From: JABDBL01 sp963845445
Lineage (GTDB): Bacteria; Cyanobacteriota; Vampirovibrionia; Obscuribacterales; Obscuribacteraceae
Length of the DNA: 64,000 bases
NCBI GenBank assembly: GCA_963845445.1
Contig: CAWJSE010000003.1
Location: 866,198 to 930,197, forward strand
Direction of reading: 5' to 3'
Within the stretch, counting starts at the first letter, position 1. Every line of letters starts with the position of its first letter. The notes below the pieces were generated by a model. It searched no databases. It was not told the origin of the DNA and saw only the letters and a list, made by a program, of their open reading frames with translations. Shown piece by piece: positions 26,044 through 35,648 of this stretch. A program made the position numbers and the translations under genes.

Positions 26044-27392
26044 GCCTGCAAAAGTTCAATTAATTCTAAACTAAGCACAGTCCAGCTCATAAAATTTGGT
26101 GCCCAAAGAGGCTCACCGGTATCAGCGTGGTAATTTTCATTGAGCGTACCAGCCTTTTCTATACCACTGGCTAAAGTAGTTAAAATGCGCAGACTTAATT
26201 CCTTTGCTTCTTTTTCATAGCCATATTTGAGCATACCTTTTATAGCTAGGTAATTGGGCAAAAACCAGACCGGTCCTTGCCAATTAGCAACATTAGCACG
26301 ACCATATAAACCTCGCTTGGCTTGATTATATAGGCTTTCAGAAGCAGCTATTGTAGTCACACCAGACGGGCGCAAAAAATGCTCTGGGTTCAGAATGCAG
26401 TTTTCAATTACTTGTTTAGCTCTATCCGCGCGAGCAATGCCCAAAGCCACTGGCATAAAGCCTGTCCATATACGCATTTCATTTTGCTTTGCTGTAAGAG
26501 GATCAAAATTGCAATACAAACTCAAAGATTCATTCCAGAGTACTTTTTCAATATTGTCAGTTAAGTTACGGGCTTTAAGCTCATATTTTTCGGTGAATTC
26601 GCTTTTATCTGCTTTAGAAGCGAGTTCAGCAAAAGCCTTGTACTCAGCTACTAACCAGCTATTTAGATCTGTCGCTAATAGCCTGCCATCAGGATAACCG
26701 TGCACATCCTGATTTTCATCTTTGGAAGCTACCAGCGGATAAATAAGGGCAAGATTATCATCCACGCCACTTTCTAGCATATTGCGCCAGTGAAATAAGA
26801 CAAAATCTTTGTCCTGGCGATGAGTCTCAAAATAGCTTAGATAATTATCCAACTCTTCCAGCATGCTTGGGGGCAAGAGCGTTTTGAAGTTGTCATCCTT
26901 CTGTTCCTTTAAAAGTGCCTGACACAATAATGGTTTGCAATGATCGGCACCATCCCAAACTCGATGGGGAGAAACTGTTCTTGGTATATAACCGTCTGGC
27001 AATTTTAGACTGAGAAAATTGCGCACTATATCAAGCGCAAGATTGCTTAGTCCTAAATAAGATTGTGCCTGGCTAAATAAACAAGCATCCCAATCATACA
27101 TTTGTAAATAAAAGCCTATTTTTGACCGCGCTGGGATCTCGGCATTATCATCCGCACCGGCAACGATTTCATAGGTGGGGGTCACGTGCCTGAACTTAAG
27201 CATGCCTTCCGGTTCATGCACACAGGTAAGAGCTTTCTCTATAACGAAGGCTTTAAGTTTCTGGAGATCAATAGATTTTGTGGCTGCAGATAACATAATG
27301 CTTTTAGCGATATATACCTTGCTCTGGCGCGACTTTACTATATAGAACAAAATCTCATTGTAATTCAATTTGAATTTTTCAGCAGTCGCCAT
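26040..27392 (-). CDS. GH63/MGH-like glycoside hydrolase
   Basis: 450 residues forming an (alpha/alpha)6-barrel type domain. QMYDWDACLFSQA (~100) supplies a likely catalytic Asp, and NVANWQGPVWFLPNYLAIKG followed by GTLNENYHADTGEPLWAPNFMSWT near the C-terminus supply the second acid and substrate contacts. This matches mannosylglycerate hydrolase/trehalase-like GH63 relatives. No signal peptide, so intracellular: probably breaks down a compatible solute or storage disaccharide. Start 27392 lacks a good SD; ATG 27296 is an alternative. Confidence 0.75.
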   Translation of the reverse strand: MATAEKFKLNYNEILFYIVKSRQSKVYIAKSIMLSAATKSIDLQKLKAFVIEKALTCVHEPEGMLKFRHVTPTYEIVAGADDNAEIPARSKIGFYLQMYDWDACLFSQAQSYLGLSNLALDIVRNFLSLKLPDGYIPRTVSPHRVWDGADHCKPLLCQALLKEQKDDNFKTLLPPSMLEELDNYLSYFETHRQDKDFVLFHWRNMLESGVDDNLALIYPLVASKDENQDVHGYPDGRLLATDLNSWLVAEYKAFAELASKADKSEFTEKYELKARNLTDNIEKVLWNESLSLYCNFDPLTAKQNEMRIWTGFMPVALGIARADRAKQVIENCILNPEHFLRPSGVTTIAASESLYNQAKRGLYGRANVANWQGPVWFLPNYLAIKGMLKYGYEKEAKELSLRILTTLASGIEKAGTLNENYHADTGEPLWAPNFMSWTVLSLELIELLQA

Positions 27393-27424
27393 TGCGTTTT
27401 GTCTATTGCATTTTTTTCTGAAAA

Positions 27425-27519
27425 AGGCAAAAAAGAACCAAAAAGGACAAGAGGCGACGGAAGCTTGGGTCGGTCGAAGAAGGTGGGTTTTTTAATTACC
27501 ACCCTTCGACCCAAGCTTC
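27425..27519 (-). terminator. long hairpin terminator
   Basis: GGAAGCTTGGGTCG (27458-27471) and CGACCCAAGCTTCC (27506-27519) are perfect 14-bp arms, extended inward with bulges. The minus-strand side is followed by T-rich sequence. It would end transcription of the small duplicated genes. Confidence 0.7.
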
Positions 27520-27588
27520 CGATGTCAGTCCCGCCCCTCATGCAGAATGCAACGTTGGGCGGGACCGACGAGCCGAGAGGACGACGAC

Positions 27589-27786
27589 TCAGCAGACGAC
27601 TACTTCCGCGCGTGGAAGCTCACAGCACCGGTCCGCGGCGGTCGGGAAGTTGCCACGCCGATGGGCGAAGACGGCGGCGATGCCGACGTCGCGAGCCGTG
27701 CCATGCGTGCCATAGTTTCTGGCGCTCAAGCTACCAACGGACGGGTGGACACCGGGGGCGTCCGGGAAGGCGAAGGCGTTTTTCAT
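27589..27786 (-). CDS. tiny duplicated gene, copy A
   Basis: 65 residues, ATG 27786 with GAGGT about 8 bases upstream. Shares MKNAF at the start and GTHGTARDVGIAA.F.HRRG in the middle with copy B. Upstream ~45 bases are also conserved between copies. An overlapping frame has synonymous differences too, so the true frame is not fully settled. Function unknown; followed by a strong terminator. Confidence 0.35.
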   Translation of the reverse strand: MKNAFAFPDAPGVHPSVGSLSARNYGTHGTARDVGIAAVFAHRRGNFPTAADRCCELPRAEVVVC

Positions 27787-27972
27787 GATGTGTACCTCGT
27801 AACAGCGACATGGACATGGTATCGAACACTATCGACGCGAAGGACAGACGAACCGGTCGCGGTCCGTCTTACACTGCACGAACTCCGTGCAAGTGTTTCA
27901 AGGGATATGAGGTGTCCCCGCCCGTTATAAGCGGGTGCGGCGGGGACGGGGAAGGACGACTTGAACTGGCTC

Positions 27973-28149
27973 TCAGGCGCGACGACGGAAGGTCGTCACG
28001 CCGGGGGGTGCCGGAGAAGCGCCACGCCGATGGGTGAAAATGGCGGCGATGCCGACGTCGCGAGCCGTGCCGTGCGTGCCATTGGCGCTCGGATTGACGA
28101 AGGGCGGGACACCAGCGGCGTCCGGCGGGGCGGCAAATGCGTTCTTCAT
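27973..28149 (-). CDS. tiny duplicated gene, copy B
   Basis: 58 residues, ATG 28149 with the same GAGGT leader as copy A about 360 bases away. The N-terminal MKNAFAAPPDAAGVPP and the GTHGTARDVGIAAIFTHRRG block are shared, while the C-termini diverge. No known family. The pair lies in a GC-rich block of about 700 bases on which no larger convincing gene is visible. Confidence 0.35.
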   Translation of the reverse strand: MKNAFAAPPDAAGVPPFVNPSANGTHGTARDVGIAAIFTHRRGASPAPPGVTTFRRRA

Positions 28150-28320
28150 GATGTGTACCTCGTAACAGCGGCATGGACATGGTATCGAACACTACCGACA
28201 TCCACCCCACCGAAGCCCCAAGAGAGATTGCCTACTAACTCGACACACCCTAGCGACGTTGCGTTGAAGACTCAGTCCATTAATGCGTGCATACACTCGT
28301 TAATGTGGGTGATGTGATGA

Positions 28321-28820
28321 CGCGGACTGAATGTCTTTCTTTATTATGCCGGGTGTTCGAGTTTTTTAGTTACGGAATCGGGTTGTAAGCTCTCTGGGGG
28401 CGGTGGAAATGGATATTTAAAATATGCCAGTTTGCCCCAATTGAAAGCAAGAAAAAACAGATGCATATGCCCCGCATATAAGAGGACTCTAGAATGGCTC
28501 TTTATCAGCATTGTAATGCAGTGCAAAAAATTTCTTAGGCAATAATTAAATCGAATTTCTCAAAAAAATAGAAAATTCCCACATTAAATCATCTGTTACA
28601 GTTAGCATGCTTAGCTAATCTTGAAAAGGCAAAAAAATAGCAAAGCATTTAAAAGTCCTACTCTTGAGGCTTTCGCACAGCCTTCGACTTAGCGCAAACT
28701 TAGCGCAGCTATGCTAGCTTTGCTTTGTCGCTTCTTCGTTTCATATTTTTCCTCTTTGAGAGTGATGGCGGGGAGGACAGCGATGTAATGACCCGTCCCC
28801 CCGCTTGTTTCCGTCATGCT
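28321..28820. other. AT-rich gap with terminator-like hairpin
   Basis: About 500 bases. A GC hairpin, GCGGGGGGAC pairing with GTCCTCCCCGC on the minus strand, lies near 28765-28805 just after the membrane gene, without a clear T-run. Nothing else is recognised. Confidence 0.35.
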
Positions 28821-29423
28821 TCACTCAGAATCTTCTTCTGAGTAGCGCCGGACCAGTTCGGTCAAACGAGCGCCGTGCACCTTCTGCGTGTAAGCGACGA
28901 CGCTCCATTGCACGATCGCCGTCAGAAAAGCAAGAATGAGCGTGCCCAATTTTCCTACTCGATAGTAGGTGACGACCAAGATGGCCACCAGGACCAAAAC
29001 CTGGGCAGCGGCTTGGCACATGCCGCTCCACATTTTGAATGGAGGCACATCGGGCGAATGCTTCCGCCGAATGCATTCCTCGATGAACAGGAAGCGGGAA
29101 TGGACCAGCCATTGCACCACGACTTGTCCAGCGATGACCCACACGACGCAAAACAATGCAATCCAATACCAGCCCGATATCTGGCTGAGCGGAGCGGCGA
29201 TGGCGAGCGCCACGGGCAGCGCCAGCAGTCGCTCAACGAACACGGTGATGCGCTGCGATTTTGTCAGCAAGGCATCGTCTCTCTCTAACGGATTCAAACG
29301 ATTCTCCTCGAGTGGTGAATGACCGAGCCAAATCCGTGCCATGCCGCGATCGCGCGGTGTATTCAGGCTAGTGGAAGTGACTCGGCCTATTAATGACCTT
29401 TCGGTCTGTTTTTTGACGGGCAC
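28821..29423 (-). CDS. GC-rich integral membrane protein
   Basis: 200 residues from a GTG at 29423. Four hydrophobic segments at about 65-83, 87-108, 137-158 and 162-182, with a charged N-terminal ~55 residues and an acidic C-terminus (RRYSEEDSE). Family not recognised. It follows the 29438 gene by 14 bases, so the two probably form an operon. An internal ATG (29342) has no SD. Confidence 0.6.
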   Translation of the reverse strand: MPVKKQTERSLIGRVTSTSLNTPRDRGMARIWLGHSPLEENRLNPLERDDALLTKSQRITVFVERLLALPVALAIAAPLSQISGWYWIALFCVVWVIAGQVVVQWLVHSRFLFIEECIRRKHSPDVPPFKMWSGMCQAAAQVLVLVAILVVTYYRVGKLGTLILAFLTAIVQWSVVAYTQKVHGARLTELVRRYSEEDSE

Positions 29424-29437
29424 CTAGCTATTTGCCC

Positions 29438-29971
29438 TTAGCGCCCACGGAAACCTGTGGACGAGGACGAAGGAGCCGGATTGACCCGAAACGGGCTGGC
29501 AGGCGACGTCGGGTTGAGGTAGAGGTGCTCGACAGCCCTCTTTGTCGGGTTCCCGCTGTTGGCATTTGCAGGCGTGCTTCGCTCACTGCTCGCCTGCGGA
29601 GAACCGTTCTGAATTGTCACCTCAACTTCAACTTCGTTGCGCCAAATACGCAGCTTGATGCGGTCGCCAACAAAGACACCGCGAGTGGCCAGGAGCTTCG
29701 GATAAGGCAGGTCGACCTGGGCGAACTTGCCGTTGTCCTGGACGATTTTCAAAACTCCTCGGGCAGCGGTTCCCTCCCCAAATTCGTCCTTCGTCTGAAC
29801 CGTACCTCGCACGACCATCGGCATATTGCGGTAGCCGAGGGTACCGACGACGGCGAGGAGGGCGAGAAGGAGAGCCACACCCAAAATGAAGCGTCCATGC
29901 AACAGCCTCTTGAGCCAACCTGGCAGTCCATTTCCGTCAATCACGTCTTCAATGCCGTTGCTCTGCATCAC
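29438..29971 (-). CDS. GC-rich membrane-anchored protein
   Basis: 177 residues. GTG 29971 (ATG one codon later) with AAGGA upstream. One membrane helix at ~28-48 (GRFILGVALLLALLAVVGTL), then an external or periplasmic-type region of ~90 residues rich in beta-strand pattern (VDLPYPKLLATRGVFVGDRI), then a Ser/Pro/Asn-rich tail. Family unknown. First gene of a two-gene unit with the polytopic protein downstream. Confidence 0.6.
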   Translation of the reverse strand: MMQSNGIEDVIDGNGLPGWLKRLLHGRFILGVALLLALLAVVGTLGYRNMPMVVRGTVQTKDEFGEGTAARGVLKIVQDNGKFAQVDLPYPKLLATRGVFVGDRIKLRIWRNEVEVEVTIQNGSPQASSERSTPANANSGNPTKRAVEHLYLNPTSPASPFRVNPAPSSSSTGFRGR

Positions 29972-30353
29972 GGTCAGGGATCCTTAGGTATTACATCCAA
30001 TTCCAGTAGCCGCAGCCAAGTTCGAACATCGAATACGACTCCAGCCGTCCAACTCCGCTTTCAGCGGTTAGTAAGTTTGGGTTAGGCGTGGTGGTTGTGT
30101 ATTTCTTAGCTCGGCTTATGGACATAAAGGATGTAGATAACTCTAAAGATTGCGCCCAGGTAAAGTCAAGTGCTGCTCTTCGAGGCACCTAAAATTGAAC
30201 CGGAGCGTAAGAGTGCCTATAGTGCGATATCGGCAAAATATAACTTAAATGGCTAATGCATATGATTAACGAGAGTTGGCACCTTTTGCAAATCTGTTTC
30301 TCCATTAAAGAGTCTTGTTACATATAGCGCAAGCTAGCATTTTTCGACTCGCT
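29972..30353. other. gap without recognised features
   Basis: About 380 bases between the GC-rich pair and the sugar kinase, with composition returning to backbone. I see no supported gene, RNA or repeat. Confidence 0.4.
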
Positions 30354-31439
30354 CTAGCGCAAAGCAGGCTCCAACTTAGCCAAGAAAGCATCTACTTCCG
30401 CTTTGGTTGGCAAAGCCGGAATAGCGCCAGCCTTAGTACAAGTTAAAGCCCCAATAGCGTTTGCCCGATGCATTATCTTTTCAAGCTCTTCGAATTGCAA
30501 TGCCTCAAGGGCTGCCCGTCGCTTAGGATGCTTAGCAGAGCCGTTAGTACCACTCTTTTGATTGACGTGCGCCAGCAGCCCAGTAATAACACCTGAATTG
30601 AATCCGTCACCAGCTCCGGTTGCTTCTACTAGGTTAACTTGAAAACCACGTACAGCCTGGCTTCCAGAAGCATGGAAAAATAATGCCCCGCGCGAATCAA
30701 GAGTAACAATTAGCAGTGGCAGATTATATTCTTCACGTAATGCTTGAGCTGCCTCAATTGTGCGAGAGCCAGTAAGAAATTCTAATTCGTCTTCATTGAT
30801 TTTTACTGTGTCTGCCCAACTGAGTGTATTTAAAATAGCGTCTTTACAGGCTTGAGAACTGGGCCACAGACCTATGCGCACATTGGGATCATAAGATATG
30901 AGCATGTCATATTTTCTTGCCAACTCAACTGCTTTCTTAGTAGCGTCGCTAGCCGGATTGGAAAGAAGAGAAATAGAACCAAAATGCAATACGCTAGCTT
31001 CTGCAAACATTTCTTCTTTTAAATCGCCTGGTTCAAGTCTGGCATCAGCGCATGATATTTTTGTAAATTCTGCTAATTTGCGATCCCCGTTTTGTGTCGT
31101 TACCACGTAGGCCATCCGTGTTTGGGCATTGGGATCCGCTACAACACCACGCACATCAATGCCGTCTTTCTCCAATACTGACTGAAGCCATAGACCAAAA
31201 TTATCCTTGGAGACCCGCCCGATAAAGGCTGTTTTTACACCTTGCCTCGCTAAGCCGATAGCGGTATTTGCCGGCGCCCCACCAGGGGCTTTTGTGAAAG
31301 ACTGAGCGTCTTCTAATTCTGCACCTATTGTTGTACAAACCCAATCAACCAGAATCTCGCCCAGACACAAAACATCGGCCAGTATTTTTACCTCTTTAAA
31401 AAGCACCAAAATAGAATGAGATCTATGTCTGCCAAGCAT
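30354..31439 (-). CDS. PfkB-family sugar kinase (fructokinase-like)
   Basis: ATP-dependent sugar kinase. The N-terminal signature LCLGEILVDWV, with APGGAPANTAIGLARQG at ~50-66, and the C-terminal motif VEATGAGDGFNSGVITGLLA (catalytic Asp in GAGD) are both intact. Substrate most likely fructose. The ATG at 31439 has no SD and adds ~19 residues absent from relatives. GAGGT lies 7 bases before a CTG at 31382, which may be the real start. Confidence 0.9.
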   Translation of the reverse strand: MLGRHRSHSILVLFKEVKILADVLCLGEILVDWVCTTIGAELEDAQSFTKAPGGAPANTAIGLARQGVKTAFIGRVSKDNFGLWLQSVLEKDGIDVRGVVADPNAQTRMAYVVTTQNGDRKLAEFTKISCADARLEPGDLKEEMFAEASVLHFGSISLLSNPASDATKKAVELARKYDMLISYDPNVRIGLWPSSQACKDAILNTLSWADTVKINEDELEFLTGSRTIEAAQALREEYNLPLLIVTLDSRGALFFHASGSQAVRGFQVNLVEATGAGDGFNSGVITGLLAHVNQKSGTNGSAKHPKRRAALEALQFEELEKIMHRANAIGALTCTKAGAIPALPTKAEVDAFLAKLEPALR

Positions 31440-31552
31440 TAAAACATCAATATAATATGTCTAATGCGATCTCTTGGCTATACCGCTGAAGGCAAATTAT
31501 ATAAGGTCGATAGCGATTTAGTCTCGCCTAAAAACAGAAAGATTCTAATAAA

Positions 31553-31615
31553 TGCTAAAGAAAGAGAGGGCGTCCAAAAATGCGAGTCCTTGACCAGACA
31601 TTTTGGACGCCCTCT
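31553..31615 (-). terminator. terminator of the split lyxose-isomerase-like gene
   Basis: Perfect 15-bp arms AGAGGGCGTCCAAAA (31565-31579) and TTTTGGACGCCCTCT (31601-31615), then CTTTCTTT on the minus strand. About 140 bases after the stop at 31759. Confidence 0.8.
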
Positions 31616-32335
31616 TTCCTACCCAGAGCATTGCTAGCCGATGATGGGTCGTCCATGACAAATGACAGCTTCAAATGAGTGTTTTTGGCAGATCATCTTG
31701 CTCCGCCAAAACGCATCGTCGTCTCTTAAGTGCACTGGTTGCCAGTTGAGACGGCTGGTTAATACGTGGCTCGCTTTGCCGTCAGCTCCTCACTAAGCCG
31801 GCTAGATTCCGACAGGTTCTGAGGTCCCCATGGACATGAATCCGGCTCAGTGAACGGGTATTCCCCGATAAGGACATATCGGCTCGGCTGGTCTTCCTCG
31901 ATGGCAGTGCGATCGGAGCATTCAAGTCCAGGGAAATAGGTGTCCGTCGCATAGTTATGGGGAGTACTCAATTCCTCCAGGATCATAGCACCAGGATAGG
32001 TGTCGCCCCCCGGCGAGTGAAGAACCGAGAGTTGGTGGGCCGTCCCCTCTTCCAAAGTGAGACGCCAACCACGATCAAGTGCCACCGCCTGCCTGGAATC
32101 CATTTTCTCCACAATCCCATTCTTCACAACACAGAACATGGGATTGTCATATACAGGTAGCATCCGCCCAGTCTTGTCTACCCGGCAAAGTTGGGCAGCA
32201 GCGCGCATACCTCCATGGCTGCGGCTGTATTGGATGAGCTCCTTCTTCTTCTGTCGATGGTAGTGATAAGGCACGATTTGACCAACATCGAGCCACAGAT
32301 ACTTCTGAACACAGGTTTGCTCAGGGTAAATCTTG

Positions 32336-33872
32336 GATAAAGCAACTAATTTTCTGTAAATGTTTGATTTAGTACCTTCTGATTTTTGATTTTGTATTAT
32401 CTTTTTTTGTTTTTTACGTATTTGATCTTTTAAAAAGGTTGGCCCGCCTTGCTTTCCATGCAGGCAGACAAGCCTAGCTGAGCCACCCAGTGTAAAGCAC
32501 CAAGCAGCTTCGCTGTGGCTTCGCCAGTGCTTGACACCGGGACCCTTGGCTTCAGCTATTCAAGCATGTGCCGCATGGGGCTGCGGCGGGCTTTTATTTA
32601 TTCAGGTGCTGGCAAATATCTATTCTTTTCAGTTATCCAATCATCTGACACCTCCATTATTACTGCTGTTATCAAACGTAGGCAAGATGCTTCATTTGGG
32701 AACAATGTGGCTACTCTTGTTCTTCTATTTATTTCCCTGTTGAGCCGTTCCAGTAAATTAACCGTGCGGATTTTTTTGTGGCAAAAAGTAGGAAAAGAGA
32801 AAAAAGTTAGACCTTCAGGCAAGTCTGTCTCCATCCATTTAGCCAGAGCTGGTGCTGATTTCTCGTAAGTATTTATTGCTTGCTTAAGTAATCTATCTGC
32901 TTCTTCTTTTAGGAGCATTAAAAATTGCCCTAATATCTGCTGCTACTTGTTCCTTCATATCTTTTTCGGTATATATTTCTGAGCATTTTGTTGTAAATGA
33001 AATTGACAACGTTGCCATGACATACCACCAAAAACAGCTTTCCTAGCAGCCTTTAGCCCTTCATGGCTATCGCTAATTATTAGCTCAACACCATGTAAAC
33101 CTCTTTCATGAATCTTGCCCAAGAAGCTTCGCCAGTGTACTTCTGCTTCTGATAAAGAAACAGAAACACCTAACAGTTCTCTTCTGCCGTCAGCATCAAC
33201 ACCAGCAGCAATTAGAACAGCGCAATCTTTAACAATCCCTCCATGTCTTATCTTCTCGTAGCGAGCATCTAGATATACAAACTTAAAAAGACCCAGAGGT
33301 CGGTTGCGCCAAGCTTCCAGAAACTCGTCTAGTTCTTTAGTCATGCGGCTTACTTCAGATGTGCTGACATCAAAGCCACACATTTTTTCGACAATCTCAG
33401 TTACTTTTCTTGTTGATACTCCTTGCACGTACATCTCAGCTAAAGCTAGTCGTAGCGCTCTTTCAGAGCGCATGCCTTTTTCTAGACAGTTTGGATAGAA
33501 GTCACCTTCTCGTACTTGAGGTACAAGAAGATCTAGTTCACCGAGTCTGGATTTAACTGTTTTTGATTTAAATCCATTAGCATGACCATTCCTGTCTTCT
33601 CTACGTTCATATGGTTCAGCATTTAAATGCTTTTGTCGTTCTAGCAACATCGCAGAATTAATTAAAAATGCTAAAGCATCGTTGGAAGAATCAAGTCCTT
33701 GATTAATTAGCACTTCTAGAACTTCCTTTAATGTATTATTCTTTAATTGGGTCATTGGTTTATCCCTCCAGTCTTACTAACCAGAAGGGTAAATCTGTGG
33801 CCTCTTTCTTTCTGTCTTAAATCTGACAGATCTAAAAAGGTCTAATATTTACAGAAATAATGATGCACTAAC
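32336..33872 (-). mobile_element. IS256-family insertion sequence, copy 2
   Basis: 1537 bp, nearly identical to copy 1. Perfect 8-bp target duplications AAATCTTG at 32328-32335 and 33873-33880. Differences from copy 1 include homopolymer length changes (+1 near 32435, -2 near 32909, -1 near 32965) and a few substitutions. Confidence 0.92.
32598..33755 (-). pseudogene. IS256 transposase, frameshifted
   Basis: The first 265 residues match copy 1, then one base lost from an A run gives a stop after KYIPKKI. A further 2-base loss ~60 bases on restores the frame, and the last ~100 residues match again. The net change is one codon, but the stop between makes it non-functional unless frameshifting or read error is involved. 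Confidence 0.85.
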
Positions 33873-34641
33873 AAATCTTGCCACCCTGTTGCAAGTAATC
33901 CGCGGGCCAAAAGCCGGGTGCCGAACTGGGATGCCCGCTGTGGTCGAATGTGGCATTTTGGACAGTAAAACTGGTAATCCCGATCTTGGCAAAATCTCCC
34001 GAACCAAAATCGGTAATATTCCAGCCCAACCTTCGGCTCAGTATCCGAGAATGGGCGTGTCTTGCAGGCACGTCATGTGTCGCTTGCTTCCACTCATCTG
34101 GAGTCCACCGTGCCCAGGGTGGCAGTGGTGGACAATCGGGGTGCGCCAGGGCTCTGTCAATGGCCTCATTGATTTCGCTTCTTCTCATCGCAGTTCTCTC
34201 CGAAAGCGAGGGTGAAATGGAAATCTGCCTGAAAAACGTTTTCTTGCTAAAAGCCAAACTCGGTGCTGGGGGTCTTCTCCTGAATTGGGACTGGCAAAAA
34301 ATACAATTTATTATGCGCACTGTCTTATAGCCCAATCAATAGACAATAGCTCCAATCTGTTATTAAACGCTTAAGAGCCTTAACGGTTTTGCCAGACTAA
34401 AAGCATTGGATATTACCTGTTTGAATGGGGGTTTGCTCTATAGAACTCACTTAACAAGCTGATGAATTTAATTGATTCTCTACACATAGCGCAACTGCGC
34501 GAATGGTTACAGAAACTGCCAAACATTTATCTTCGTAGGCATCATGGCTTATTGATTCTAGTTTGATGAAATACGGCTTGTTGAAGCTGGCAGAGAACTG
34601 GCTGATAGGATTATTGGTTTAAATATGGGCGCTCAGCCTAA

Positions 34642-35352
34642 TTAAGATCTAGAAGCTGCTAATTTATTAATTGTGGCGTAATCCTTAGAAAGAGGAAACT
34701 TTATTTTTTCGTCTTCTTCAATTGCTTGCATGGCAACCGAGCGACCAAGGAAACAATTATCCGTGGCGTCATCGTTAAGAGAACTTATTTCGCCCGCTAA
34801 TACTTTGCTGTCTTGGGGTAAAGCAGAAAATTGATGACATAGCCTGGGTGGCAATTCAACGCTTTCGCCAGGGTTAAGAATAAGATCTTCGCCTGCTTTC
34901 AATTTTCTAGTAACACCATCAACTGAGGCCAACACTGGATCATCAGTTGTAGAAAGCTCGTCTTTAGCAGCCCAGGCTAATTGCACCTTTAATCTGCCGC
35001 CGCCGCGATTGACAAGATCTTCTGTTTTCATCCAATGGAAATGATACGGTGTAATTTGTCCTGGGCGAACAAGCATATATTTTTCAGCATAGGTTTTAGT
35101 TGTGATTGGTTTATTGTTTTTCAAACAGCCATTGCGAACAACAAATATAACCAGACCATATTTATCGAATTCGTTGCTGCCAAAATCAGTTACTATCCAA
35201 CCCAAACCGTGTTCGCTAATTTCTTTCACTTCTTCGCCAGCTTCTTGCCATTGCTTCAGATCCCAGGATGCCCAAGCCGGTAGCTTACATTTTGCTTCGG
35301 CAAGTTGTTGCTGTGCTTCTTCAAGGATGCGATTTATTTGACTGCGCTTCAT
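34642..35352 (-). CDS. D-lyxose isomerase
   Basis: Interconverts D-lyxose and D-xylulose, or mannose and fructose, in this cupin family (COG3822 type). 236 residues. Opening MKRSQINRILEEA, W.LKQW, then GLGWIVTDFG at ~45-60. Metal site TPYHFHWMKTEDLVNRGGG with two His and a Glu, and a third His in LPPRLCHQFSAL. Composition matches the backbone, so this is probably the native enzyme of which the two GC-rich genes nearby are distant relatives. Confidence 0.88.
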   Translation of the reverse strand: MKRSQINRILEEAQQQLAEAKCKLPAWASWDLKQWQEAGEEVKEISEHGLGWIVTDFGSNEFDKYGLVIFVVRNGCLKNNKPITTKTYAEKYMLVRPGQITPYHFHWMKTEDLVNRGGGRLKVQLAWAAKDELSTTDDPVLASVDGVTRKLKAGEDLILNPGESVELPPRLCHQFSALPQDSKVLAGEISSLNDDATDNCFLGRSVAMQAIEEDEKIKFPLSKDYATINKLAASRS

Positions 35353-35529
35353 GGAATTCTCCCCGGGTACTGCTTTTGCAGCGTGCTTTCAATTGAACCT
35401 TTAACATCAATGATCCAGCCAATATATTAGCGGTTATGGGGCGCAAAAAGTGGGGCTGCTGCATCAGTTGGCATAAACTACTTTTCATTGAACTAAAATG
35501 AAGCTCAGCATCAGCTATACAAAATAAAA

Positions 35530-35599
35530 AAGCCGACAAAAAACGAAAAGAGGGAACAAGCAAAGGGCATTTCTCCAGGCGCCATTCGCTTGATCCCTC
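35530..35599 (-). terminator. terminator of the HAD gene
   Basis: GAGGGAACAAGCAAAGGGC (35550-35568) pairs with 35581-35599 with few mismatches, followed by TTTTCGTTTTTTG on the minus strand. Confidence 0.8.
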
Positions 35600-35648
35600 T
35601 CGAATTGTCCGTAAGACCGGTCCCCGTTGCCGGGTTTTCTCTGCCTAG

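Larger units (their letters stand above)
31759..34188 (-). pseudogene. D-lyxose-isomerase-like gene split by IS256 copy 2
   Basis: Start ATG 34188 (SD GGAGAG). The frame runs to 33873, is cut by the IS at 32336-33872 and resumes at 32327 to a stop at 31759. Removing the IS and one 8-bp duplication gives an exact 294-residue frame. The joined cupin metal motif reads VGQIVPYHYHRQKKKE, and a later AHQL supplies the third His, so the enzyme could have been active before insertion. It is closest to the GC-rich 42028 gene (both have TYPGAMI, FPGL/YPGL and IEED.P), and more distantly related to the backbone gene at 34642. Confidence 0.8.

Noticed and set aside
29432..30085. 217-codon plus-strand frame
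   Set aside because: Antisense to the membrane-anchored protein at 29438-29971, which has an SD, a membrane helix and an operon partner.
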